Notes under the pieces: generated by a model
The model's input: the letters and a program-made list of their open reading frames with translations, nothing else
Told to the model about the DNA's origin: nothing
The model's database searches: none
Assembly (NCBI GenBank): GCA_016707605.1
Contig: JADJHJ010000010.1
Span: 215,780 to 279,779, forward strand
DNA length: 64,000 nt
Direction of reading: 5' to 3'
From: Candidatus Promineofilum glycogenicum
GTDB lineage: Bacteria > Chloroflexota > Anaerolineae > Promineifilales > Promineifilaceae
Program-made: the position numbers and the translations under genes
Part shown: positions 23,803 through 31,499 of the stretch, one piece after another
How positions within the stretch are numbered: position 1 is the first letter of the stretch
Layout of the letters: each line of letters opens with the position of its first letter

Positions 23803-23835
23803 AGTATATCATGTAGCGGCGTGGTTCAGACGCCG
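23803..23835 (-). promoter_or_regulatory. Promoter and possible operator of the toxin-antitoxin pair
   Basis: On the minus strand TATACT (23803-23808) is a good -10 box. CGGCGT (23817-23822) and its inverse ACGCCG (23830-23835), 7 bases apart, cover the expected -35 area, where a repressor complex could bind. A GAGGAACTT stretch before the ATG is the ribosome binding site. Confidence 0.5.
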
Positions 23836-23858
23836 GATGTAACGTGTTTCCTCAGACA

Positions 23859-24569
23859 TCACCCCCCCGTCCTAAAGCTATACCCCACCCCCCGCTCGGC
23901 AATGATGTAATCCGGGCTGTTGGGGTCGCGCTCGATCTTGCCGCGCAGGCGGTGGACGTGGACGTGCAGCCGGTCTTCGCGCGCCTCTTGCAGCGGCCAG
24001 ATGCGGTTGAGCAGGAAGTCGGTCGTCACGATCCGCCCGGCGTTGCGCACCAGAATGTAGAGCAGCTTCGTCTCCGTCGGCGTCAGCGACACCGGCTGGC
24101 CGTCCACCAGCGCCTCGCGCAGGGGGAAGTTGATCAGCAGCCGCTCGTCAATGCGCGTCGTCGAGTCGAGGGTGTAGGTGTAGTCCTCCATGCGCGCCAG
24201 CACCCGCCGCACGCGGGCCACCAGCTCCGGCGGGTTGAACGGCTTGACGATGTAATCCTCGGCGTGCTTCTCCAACCCCTCGACGATGGCCTCCTCGGTG
24301 TTGACCGCCGTCAGCATGATCACCGGCACGTCGCTGAAGTCGTGGATGGCGCGACAGAACTCGAAGCCGCTCATCTCCGGCATGTGCATGTCCACAATGG
24401 CCAGATGGGGCAGGCCGTAGCGCGTGATCAGCTTCAGCCCCTCCGGGCCGGAGATGGCCGTGCTGACCGTGTAGCCGGCCCCCTCCAGCGTGTGCTGAAC
24501 GATGCGCAGGGTGTAGGCGTTGTCGTCAACGACCAAGACACGTTGGGTTTCGGGTGTCGTCTCGAGCAT
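23859..24569 (-). CDS. OmpR/PhoB-type response regulator
   Basis: 236 residues. Receiver domain 1-125 with acidic pocket VVDDN (14-18), phosphoacceptor Asp60 (IVDMHMPEM), Thr87 (IMLTA) and Lys109 (IVKPFNPPE). The C-terminal 105 residues form a winged-helix DNA-binding domain (LTPTETKLLYILVRNAGRIV; HVHRLRGKIERDP). No histidine kinase is adjacent, so it is an orphan in this window. It reads away from the nuo operon, and a CACAGG repeat lies between both starts. Confidence 0.92.
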   Translation of the reverse strand: MLETTPETQRVLVVDDNAYTLRIVQHTLEGAGYTVSTAISGPEGLKLITRYGLPHLAIVDMHMPEMSGFEFCRAIHDFSDVPVIMLTAVNTEEAIVEGLEKHAEDYIVKPFNPPELVARVRRVLARMEDYTYTLDSTTRIDERLLINFPLREALVDGQPVSLTPTETKLLYILVRNAGRIVTTDFLLNRIWPLQEAREDRLHVHVHRLRGKIERDPNSPDYIIAERGVGYSFRTGG

Positions 24570-24615
24570 GATCTATATGTAGCGCGATTTGGCAAATCGC
24601 GCCACACCTCTGCAT

Positions 24616-24674
24616 GTGGCACAGGATTCTTATCCTGTGATTCTGGCGCACAGGATAAGAATCCTGTGCCACAG
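24616..24674. repeat. CACAGGATAAGAATCCTGTG repeat pair
   Basis: GTGGCACAGGATTCTTATCCTGTG is followed by CACAGGATAAGAATCCTGTGCCAC; each unit is itself palindromic and the two form a larger hairpin. The family recurs at 40973-41080. Confidence 0.9.
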
Positions 24675-24701
24675 GGAGCCCTACATGAGCCGCACATTAG
24701 C

Positions 24702-24729
24702 TTGCGCTATTCCCTCCCTGTGCTATAAA
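24702..24729 (+). promoter_or_regulatory. Predicted promoter of the nuo operon
   Basis: TTGCGC (24702-24707), 16-base spacer, TATAAA (24724-24729). It lies 84 bases before the nuoA start, with a degenerate AGAAACCGAG element in the leader. Confidence 0.5.
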
Positions 24730-24757
24730 AGAGACGAATTTCACAATTGCCCTTTTG

Positions 24758-24791
24758 CAACCGAGTCCTCTGCCGGAGGCTCGGTTTCTAA
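24758..24791. repeat. Degenerate AGAAACCGAG element in the nuo leader
   Basis: AACCGAGTCCTCTGCCGGAGGCTCGGTTTCT keeps the outer stem ACCGAG/CTCGGT but has lost the inner palindromes. Confidence 0.65.
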
Positions 24792-24812
24792 AGTTGAGGA
24801 AGAGGAACCACC

Positions 24813-25169
24813 GTGCTGGCTGAATGGCAATACATCGGCATCTTTGTGGCGCTATCGCCTATATTCCCTCTGGCCCCGGTCGTGCTCAACCGCCTCCTGG
24901 GGCCACACCGGCCGAACCCGATCAAGCAGCAGACGTATGAATGCGGCATCGAGACGGTCGGCGATACCTGGATTCAGTTCAAGGTCCAGTACTACATCTA
25001 CGCCCTCGTCTTCGTCGTCTTCGACATCGAGGCCGTCTTCCTCTTTCCCATCGCCGCCGCCTACGGCCAGTTGGACCTCTTCGCCATCGGCGCTACCGCC
25101 CTGTTCATCTTCCTGCTGGCCGATGGCCTGATCTACGCCTGGAGCCGCGGCGTACTGGAGTGGGTCTAG
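24813..25169 (+). CDS. nuoA: NADH-quinone oxidoreductase subunit A
   Basis: 118 residues, GTG start after GAGGAAGAGGAAC. Three membrane helices with the conserved loop RPNPIKQQTYECGIETVGD and VFDIEAVFLFP. NuoA sits at the junction of the peripheral and membrane arms of complex I and helps to form the quinone site with NuoH, NuoB and NuoD. It is the first gene of the operon. The next gene is nuoH: nuoB, C, D and I, which usually stand between, are absent from this window. Confidence 0.95.
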   Translation: MLAEWQYIGIFVALSPIFPLAPVVLNRLLGPHRPNPIKQQTYECGIETVGDTWIQFKVQYYIYALVFVVFDIEAVFLFPIAAAYGQLDLFAIGATALFIFLLADGLIYAWSRGVLEWV

Positions 25170-25171
25170 CC

Positions 25172-25206
25172 GGAAACCGAGTTGCCTCCCGCTAACCTCG
25201 GTTTCT
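25172..25206. repeat. Degenerate AGAAACCGAG element between nuoA and nuoH
   Basis: CCGGAAACCGAGTTGCC...CTAACCTCGGTTTCTG retains the outer stem. It occupies the point where nuoBCD and nuoI would be expected. Confidence 0.65.
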
Positions 25207-25220
25207 GAACATCAAAAGCT

Positions 25221-26561
25221 ATGGACATTCTCGACCTTCTGAAGAGCCTTCTCTCGCTCAGCCTGGGCGACTTCATCCGCCGCACCTTCGGCACCGGGCC
25301 GGGCACGGAACTGCTGATCGACATCGGCGGCGTGGTCATGCTGTCCACGTTCTGCCTGCTGATCGTCATCTTCCTCATCTGGCTGACGCGCAAGCTCATC
25401 GCCCGCATGCAGGATCGCATCGGCCCCAACCGCGTCGGCGGCCGCTTTGGCCTGCTGCAGACGGTGGCCGACGTGATGAAGCTGCTGACCAAGGAAGTCA
25501 TCCACCCCTCCGGGGCCGACTGGGTGGCCTTCAACGCCGCGCCCATCCTGATTGTCATCGCCGCCCTGCTGGTGTGGGCCGTCATGCCCTTCGCTCCCGG
25601 CGTCATCGGCGTCGACCTCAACATCGGCATCTTCTACGTCATGGCCATCAGTTCGGCCTCGGTCATCGTCATCCTGTTGGCCGGCTGGGGGTCGAACAAC
25701 AAGTACGCCCTGCTGGGCGCGTTCCGGGCCGTGGCCCAGATGGTCAGCTACGAAGTGCCGATGATCCTGGCGCTGCTGGTGCCCATCATCCTGGCCGGCA
25801 CGATGTCGACCAAGGGCATCATCGACGCCCAGACCATCCCCTTCATCTTCCTGGCCCCCATCTCCGCCCTCATCTTCTACATCTCCACTCTGGCCGAGAC
25901 GGGCCGCACCCCGTTCGACCTGCTGGAAGCGGAGTCGGAGATCGTCGCCGGCTACCACATCGAATACGGCGGCATGAAGTTCGGCATGTTCTTCCTGGCC
26001 GAGTTCATCAACACGCTCTTCTGGGCCGGCCTGTTCGTCACCATCTACCTGGGCGGCTACCGCTTCTTCGGGCTGGAGAACTGGGTCAGCGCCGACGGCT
26101 ACCCCTACGGCCGCCTCATCGGCCTGATCGTCTTCTTCGCCAAAGTCTTCTTCATGTACTTCGTCTTCGACTGGGTACGCAGCACCCTGCCGCGCGTCCG
26201 CGTCGATCAGATTCTCAACCTCAACTGGAAGTTCCTGGTGCCGGTGTCGCTGGTGCTGCTCTTCGCCGTCGCCATCGTCGATAAGCTCATCCCGACCGGA
26301 ACCAACGCCATCGTGCGCATGGTCATCCATCTGGTGCTCAACGTCGTCATCGCCGCGGCCACGCTGGAGATTCTGCGGCGGCGCGGCCGGCAGAACCGGC
26401 TGGCGACCCCCGGCGGCGGGTCGGGCGGCGCTGTCGCCGTTCCCCATGACGGCCACGACGGCGGCCACGGCCACGGCGCGCCGCAGCCTATCGAAGACGT
26501 GCCCGATGTGCTCGACGCCCCGCTGGGCGCGCGCGAACCGGTCGTTGTGCCCGTCCACTAG
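25221..26561 (+). CDS. nuoH: NADH-quinone oxidoreductase subunit H
   Basis: 446 residues with about 8-9 membrane helices. Landmarks are MQDRIGPNRVGGRFGLLQ, VADVMKLLTKE, AETGRTPFDLLEAESEIVAG and RSTLPRVRVDQ, all of which line the quinone chamber of complex I. The core matches the usual 330-380 residues, but a C-terminal tail of about 50 residues is Gly/His-rich (HDGHDGGHGHGAPQ) and looks able to bind metal; that is not part of the family core. It lies 51 bases after nuoA and 30 before nuoJ. Confidence 0.95.
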   Translation: MDILDLLKSLLSLSLGDFIRRTFGTGPGTELLIDIGGVVMLSTFCLLIVIFLIWLTRKLIARMQDRIGPNRVGGRFGLLQTVADVMKLLTKEVIHPSGADWVAFNAAPILIVIAALLVWAVMPFAPGVIGVDLNIGIFYVMAISSASVIVILLAGWGSNNKYALLGAFRAVAQMVSYEVPMILALLVPIILAGTMSTKGIIDAQTIPFIFLAPISALIFYISTLAETGRTPFDLLEAESEIVAGYHIEYGGMKFGMFFLAEFINTLFWAGLFVTIYLGGYRFFGLENWVSADGYPYGRLIGLIVFFAKVFFMYFVFDWVRSTLPRVRVDQILNLNWKFLVPVSLVLLFAVAIVDKLIPTGTNAIVRMVIHLVLNVVIAAATLEILRRRGRQNRLATPGGGSGGAVAVPHDGHDGGHGHGAPQPIEDVPDVLDAPLGAREPVVVPVH

Positions 26562-26591
26562 ACCACTAGCCAAGCAAACCGAGGCCCAAGC

Positions 26592-27140
26592 ATGAGCCAG
26601 CAGATCATCTTCTTCCTCCTCGCCGCCATCACGCTGACGTCGGCCATCGTTGTCGTCACCATGCGCAACCTGTTCCACGCGGCGTTGGCCCTGATGGTGT
26701 CCTTCCTGGGCGTGGCCGGCATCTACATCCTGCTGGAAGCGCCCTTCCTGGGCATGGCCCAGTTGCTCGTCTACATCGGCGCCATCTCCATGCTGATCAT
26801 CTTCGCCATCATGATGACCCGCCGCCTGATGCAGACGAACGAGACGCCCTTCAACTCACAGGTCATCGGCTCGCTCATCGGCTCGCTGCTGGTCCTGGCC
26901 ATCCTCGTCCTGGTCATCGGCCGCCTCTACCCGCTGGCCCCGGCCGACGCCGTCTTGCAGACCGCGCCCCAGGTCGACCCGGCCGTCCTCCAGAGCAGCG
27001 TCGCCCGCATGGGCCGCTCCTTCGTCAGCGCCGAGGCCTACGTCTTGCCCTTCGAGTTGGCCTCCGTGCTGCTGTTGGCCGCCCTCGTCGGCTCCATCAT
27101 CATCGCCTGGCCGCGCCGCGGCGAGGAGGATAACCAGTGA
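26592..27140 (+). CDS. nuoJ: NADH-quinone oxidoreductase subunit J
   Basis: 182 residues, five membrane helices (first two: IIFFLLAAITLTSAIVVV; NLFHAALALMVSFLGVAGIY). LVYIGAISMLIIFAIMM is the helix with the pi-bulge that moves during turnover. Length is typical. The stop overlaps the GTG start of nuoK by four bases (GTGA), so translation is coupled. Confidence 0.95.
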   Translation: MSQQIIFFLLAAITLTSAIVVVTMRNLFHAALALMVSFLGVAGIYILLEAPFLGMAQLLVYIGAISMLIIFAIMMTRRLMQTNETPFNSQVIGSLIGSLLVLAILVLVIGRLYPLAPADAVLQTAPQVDPAVLQSSVARMGRSFVSAEAYVLPFELASVLLLAALVGSIIIAWPRRGEEDNQ

Positions 27141-27445
27141 TTCCCCTGTCGTGGTTCCTGCTGCTCAGCGCGGCGCTGTTCTGCATCGGCCTCTACGGCG
27201 TCCTGGCCCGGCGCAACGCCATCGCCATCCTGATGGGCGTCGAACTGATGCTCAACGCCGTCAACATCAACCTGATCGCCTTCTGGCGCTACTTCACGCC
27301 CGATCGCTCCGTCGGCCTGGTGTGGGCCACGTTCGTCCTGACCGTCGCCGCGGCCGAGGCCGCCGTCGGTCTGGCCCTGGTCATCTCGGTCTATCGCAGC
27401 CGCGACTCGGTCATTGCCGAGGAACTGGATACGCTTAAGAATTAG
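27137..27445 (+). CDS. nuoK: NADH-quinone oxidoreductase subunit K
   Basis: 102 residues, three membrane helices. It carries the conserved glutamates of the proton path: GVELMLNAVNINL in helix 2 and AAAEAAVGLAL in helix 3. GTG start overlapping nuoJ. Its stop codon TAG is the first part of the GTTGTCAGTTG repeat. Confidence 0.95.
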   Translation: MIPLSWFLLLSAALFCIGLYGVLARRNAIAILMGVELMLNAVNINLIAFWRYFTPDRSVGLVWATFVLTVAAAEAAVGLALVISVYRSRDSVIAEELDTLKN

Positions 27446-27518
27446 TTGTCAGTTGTCAGTTGCCAGTTGTCAGCAAGGACACTGGCAACTAACAACTGAC
27501 AACTGACAACTGACAACT
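27443..27518. repeat. TTGTCAGTTGTCAGTTG palindrome
   Basis: TAGTTGTCAGTTGTCAGTTGCCAG... pairs with ...CTGGCAACTAACAACTGACAACTG. It fills the 77 bases between nuoK and nuoL and starts at the nuoK stop codon. Confidence 0.9.
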
Positions 27519-27522
27519 GCCT

Positions 27523-29781
27523 ATGAACGCGCAGCTCCTAACCACCCTGACCTGGCTGATACCGGCCATGCCGATTGCGGCCTTCTTCATCATCGCCCTG
27601 TTCGCCTGGCGCAGCCGGACGCTGAGTTGGATCATCGCCTGGGTCGCCATCATCAGCTCGCTCGTCATGAGCTGGACGGTGGCCATCAGCGTCCTCGGCC
27701 GCGGCCTCCACGTCCTGGAGGAGCACCCGGAGCAGATCGCCGGCGCCGTCCAATGGCTGCCCCTGGGCGACTTCTATCAGGGGCAGTGGCTCAAGATGGG
27801 CGTGGCCGTTGACCCGCTGGGGGCGATCATGCTGCTCATGGTCTCCTTCGCCACGACGATGATCTTCGTCTACAGCGTCGGCTACCACAACTGGGGCCAC
27901 GGCCTGGGCAAGCACAAGGGCGAACCGCAGCACGACATGACCGAAGAGCCGCTGCTGGCCCGCTTCTTCGGCTACATGTGCCTCTTCGGCGGCTCCATGT
28001 TGCTGCTGGTCGTGGCCGATAACCTGCTGCTGCTTTTCGTCGGCTGGGAGTTGATGGGCTTCTGCTCCTACTCGCTCATCGGCTTCTGGTACGCCCGCAA
28101 CTACCCGCAGCACCAGGAGATCACCCGCATTCCGCCGCGCGAGGCGGCCAAGAAGGCGTTCATGACCACCCGCATCGCCGACGTGGTCATGCTGCTGGGC
28201 ATCGTCTTCTTCTGGTGGGCCTTCGGCACGCTGGACTTTAGCGAGGCGTTCACGGCCGAGAGCTTCGAACAGGTCATCAACCTCGTCGGCTTCGGCGGGC
28301 TGGGCATCATGACCCTGCTGCTGTTCACCGGCACGGTCGGCAAGTCGGCCCAGTGGCCGCTGCACGTCTGGTTGCCCGACGCCATGGAAGGCCCGACGCC
28401 GGTCAGCGCCATCATCCATGCCGCGGCCATGGTCTCGGCCGGCATCTTCATGCTGCTGCGCATCTTCCCGCTCATCGCCGTCAGCATCGAAGGCACGCCC
28501 TACGTTGGGCTGGTCATCGCCGGCATCGGCGCGTTCACGGCCCTGATGGCGGCCACCATCGCCCTGGCCCAATACGACGTGAAGGGCGTGCTGGCCTATT
28601 CGACCATCTCGCAGTTGGGCTTCATGGTCGCCGCCGTCGGCCTGGGGGCCTACGTGCCGGCCGCCTTCCACCTGATCACCCACGCCTTCTTCAAGGCGCT
28701 GCTCTTCCTGGCCTCCGGCTCGGTCATCCACGGCATGGAGCACGGCGCGGTACACGTCCACGACCACCACCACGACCCGCAGGACATGCGCAACATGGGC
28801 GGCCTGCGCCACAAGATGCCCGTCACCTTCTGGACGTTCCTTATCGGCGGTCTGGCCCTGGCCGGCTTCCCGTTCATCACCGCCGGCTTCTGGTCGAAGG
28901 ACGAAATCTTCGCCGAGGCGTGGTACCAGTGGTCCCACGACGCCAAGCTGCTGGCCCTGGTCGTCTTCATCACCCTGGCCGTGGCCGCCCTGCTGACCGC
29001 CTTCTACACCGCGCGGCAGATCAGCATGACCTTCCTGGGCAAGCCGCGCACCGAGCTAGCCGAGCACGCCCACGAGAGCAGCCCGTTCATGACTGTGCCC
29101 CTGGTGCTGCTGGCCGTCTTTGCCGTCACCGCCGGCTGGAGCGGCATCTCCGACCGCTTCCTAGGCACCGATGGCATCTTCTACAACTTCTTCCACCACT
29201 ACGCCGGGGCGCAGTACTTCCACCTGATGGAAGAGCTGCACGAACTGGGGCTGGTGGCGCACACCTTCGAGACGCTGCCCTGGTCGTGGATTCCGCTCAT
29301 CGTCTCGCTGGTCGTGGCGTTGGGCGGCCTGGCTCTGGGCTGGTGGGTCTATGGCCGCCGGCCGCTGGAATCGGGCCAGCCCGACCCGATGATCCGCACC
29401 CTCGGCCCGGCCCACGGCTTCCTGAATAACAAGTGGGGCTGGGACGGCCTCTACCAGCGGCTGTTCATCGGCCCGACGGCCTACTTCTCGGAGAAGATCG
29501 CCTACGAACTGATCGACCGGAACATCATTGACGGCATTCTTCACGGCATCGCCCGCGCCTTCTACCGCACCGGAGCCGCCTTCAAGCGCTTCGAGGAGGT
29601 AGTCATCAGCAGCGGCGTCGACAAGATCAAGGACGGCTTCCTGTCCTTTGCCAAGGAGTTCCGCTATTTGCAGACGGGCAAGGTGCAGGAGTACGCCCTG
29701 ATCTCCGTCTTCATCGCCACGGCGCTGGCGGTGGTTGTCCTGCTGATCAACAGCGGCTTGCTCGCGAACATTTTCAATTAG
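27523..29781 (+). CDS. nuoL: NADH-quinone oxidoreductase subunit L
   Basis: 752 residues, longer than the usual 610-650. The antiporter-like core contains GKSAQWPLHVWLPDAMEGPT, PVSAIIHAAAMVSAG, LAYSTISQLGFM and FKALLFLASG, with the channel lysine in GKSAQ. The last 150 residues contain the long lateral helix (ELIDRNIIDGILHGIARAFY) and a final membrane anchor. NuoL is the distal proton-pumping subunit of complex I. It starts at ATG 27523 directly after a repeat. Confidence 0.95.
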   Translation: MNAQLLTTLTWLIPAMPIAAFFIIALFAWRSRTLSWIIAWVAIISSLVMSWTVAISVLGRGLHVLEEHPEQIAGAVQWLPLGDFYQGQWLKMGVAVDPLGAIMLLMVSFATTMIFVYSVGYHNWGHGLGKHKGEPQHDMTEEPLLARFFGYMCLFGGSMLLLVVADNLLLLFVGWELMGFCSYSLIGFWYARNYPQHQEITRIPPREAAKKAFMTTRIADVVMLLGIVFFWWAFGTLDFSEAFTAESFEQVINLVGFGGLGIMTLLLFTGTVGKSAQWPLHVWLPDAMEGPTPVSAIIHAAAMVSAGIFMLLRIFPLIAVSIEGTPYVGLVIAGIGAFTALMAATIALAQYDVKGVLAYSTISQLGFMVAAVGLGAYVPAAFHLITHAFFKALLFLASGSVIHGMEHGAVHVHDHHHDPQDMRNMGGLRHKMPVTFWTFLIGGLALAGFPFITAGFWSKDEIFAEAWYQWSHDAKLLALVVFITLAVAALLTAFYTARQISMTFLGKPRTELAEHAHESSPFMTVPLVLLAVFAVTAGWSGISDRFLGTDGIFYNFFHHYAGAQYFHLMEELHELGLVAHTFETLPWSWIPLIVSLVVALGGLALGWWVYGRRPLESGQPDPMIRTLGPAHGFLNNKWGWDGLYQRLFIGPTAYFSEKIAYELIDRNIIDGILHGIARAFYRTGAAFKRFEEVVISSGVDKIKDGFLSFAKEFRYLQTGKVQEYALISVFIATALAVVVLLINSGLLANIFN

Positions 29782-29796
29782 GAAGTTCTATCCGCA

Positions 29797-29870
29797 GATT
29801 TGGCAGATTCGGCAGATTTCAGATTCTCTTTCTGATAAATCTGCCGAATCTGCCGAATCTGCGGATGAGA
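29797..29870. repeat. GCAGATTTGGCAGATTCGG palindrome
   Basis: CCGCAGATTTGGCAGATTCGGCAGATTT pairs with AAATCTGCCGAATCTGCCGAATCTGCGG. It is a variant of the CACAGATTTCACAGATT family, between nuoL and the first nuoM. Confidence 0.9.
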
Positions 29871-29892
29871 ACAATCGGTTGGCGACACGACT

Positions 29893-31465
29893 ATGGACGT
29901 CATTCTCGACAATCTACTCATCCTGACCATCTTCTTCCCGCTGGCGGCATCGCTGGTCATCTTCGCCTTGCCCGACGACGCCAAGGACACCGCCCGCCGG
30001 CTGGCGCTGCTGTTCAGCCTGGTGCCGCTGGTGCTGGTGCTGGTCATGTGGTTCAACTACGACCGCGTGGACGCCGGCATCCAGTTCGAGACGCTGCTGC
30101 CCTGGTTCCCGTCCATCGGCTCCAGCTTCCACATCGGCATCGACGGCATCAGCCTGGCCATGATGCTGCTGACGACGCTGCTGACGCCGCTGGCCATCCT
30201 GGCCTCCTTTCGAGATCGAAGAGAACGTGCGCACCTACATGTTCCTCTTCCTGCTCATGGAAACGGCCATGCTGGGCCTGTTCGCCTCGCTCGACCTGAT
30301 CATCTTCTTCATCTTCTGGGAGTTCGGCCTGGTGCCGATGTACTTCCTGATCAAGATTTGGGGCGGCAAGGATCGCGAGTACGCCTCGTTCAAGTTCATC
30401 ATCTACACCATGGCCGGCAGTCTGGGCCTGTTGCTGGCCATCCAGGTCATGGGCATCTCGATGGGCACGTTCGACATCGTGGAACTCATGACCACCTGGG
30501 TCAACCTGCCGCCGGGCAGCGTCTTGCCCAACACCGGCATCTCGGTCGACCTGGTGAAGGGCATCGCCTTCTGGGCCTTCGTCATCGCCTTCGCCATCAA
30601 AGTGCCCATCTGGCCCTTCCACACCTGGCTGCCCGACGCCCACACGCAGGCCCCGACGGCCGGCTCGATGATCCTGGCCGGCGTGCTGCTGAAGCTGGGG
30701 GCCTATGGCTTCATCCGCCTGGTCATCCCCCTCTTCCCGGCCCAGGCGCAGGTGACGGCCGGCGTCCTGGCCATCCTGGGCATGCTCAGCATCGTCCTGG
30801 GGGCCTACGCCGCCTTCGGCCAGTGGGACTTCAAGCGGCTGGTGGCCTACTCGTCCATCAACCACATGGGCTTCGTCGTCCTGGGCATCGCCGTCATGGC
30901 CTACGCCTACGGCCTGCCGGGGCGCGAACCCGGCCTCAGCTACGACGCCATCATCGCCACCAACGGCGCGGTGATGCAGATGTTCAACCACGGCCTGTCG
31001 GCGGCGGGCATGTTCTTCCTGGTCGGCGTCATCTATTCGCGCACCCACACCCGCGACCTGAAGGAGTACGGCGGCATCTGGACCATCATGCCCATCTACG
31101 GCATGATCCTCATCTTCACCAGCATGGCCTCGCTGGGCCTGCCCGGCCTCAACGGCTTCGTGGGCGAATTCCTGGTCATTCGCGGCGCGTGGTCGGTCTT
31201 CACCGTGCAACTGGCCCTGTCGATGCTCGGCCTGCTGATGACCGGCGCCTACATCCTCAAGGGCATCGGCGCGACGCTCCACGGGCCGCTGAAGCCGCAG
31301 TGGGCCGGCCTGCCGGAGATGACTGCCCGCGAGCATCTGGTCATCTGGCCGCTCATGGCCCTCATGCTCAGCCTGGGCGTCTGGCCGCAGTGGCTGTTGG
31401 CCGTCATTAATGACACTGTGACGAGGCTCTTCAGCTGGTTGGTTAGGTGGGCGCTTCCTCCCTAA
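29893..31465 (+). CDS. nuoM: NADH-quinone oxidoreductase subunit M, first copy, one frameshift
   Basis: The first 106 codons from ATG 29893 end at LTPLAILASF. The frame then shifts at the T-run CTCCTTTCGAG near 30207, and NuoM continues as EIEENVRTYMFLFLLMETAM to the TAA at 31463-31465. Conserved channel residues are present: Glu in FFIFWEFGLVPMYFL, Lys in AFAIKVPIWPFHTW, Lys in LAGVLLKLGAYGF and Glu in FVGEFLVI. One base less at the T-run would restore a protein of about 523 residues. As all other nuo genes are intact, a sequencing error is more likely than loss. The stop lies within a CCCTAATCC repeat. Confidence 0.9.
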
Positions 31466-31490
31466 TCCCTAACCCCTAATCCCTAAATAG
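31462..31490. repeat. CCCTAATCC repeat
   Basis: CCCTAATCCCTAACCCCTAATCCC provides the stop codon of the first nuoM and fills the gap to the second nuoM. Confidence 0.8.
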
Positions 31491-31499
31491 GGAAACACT

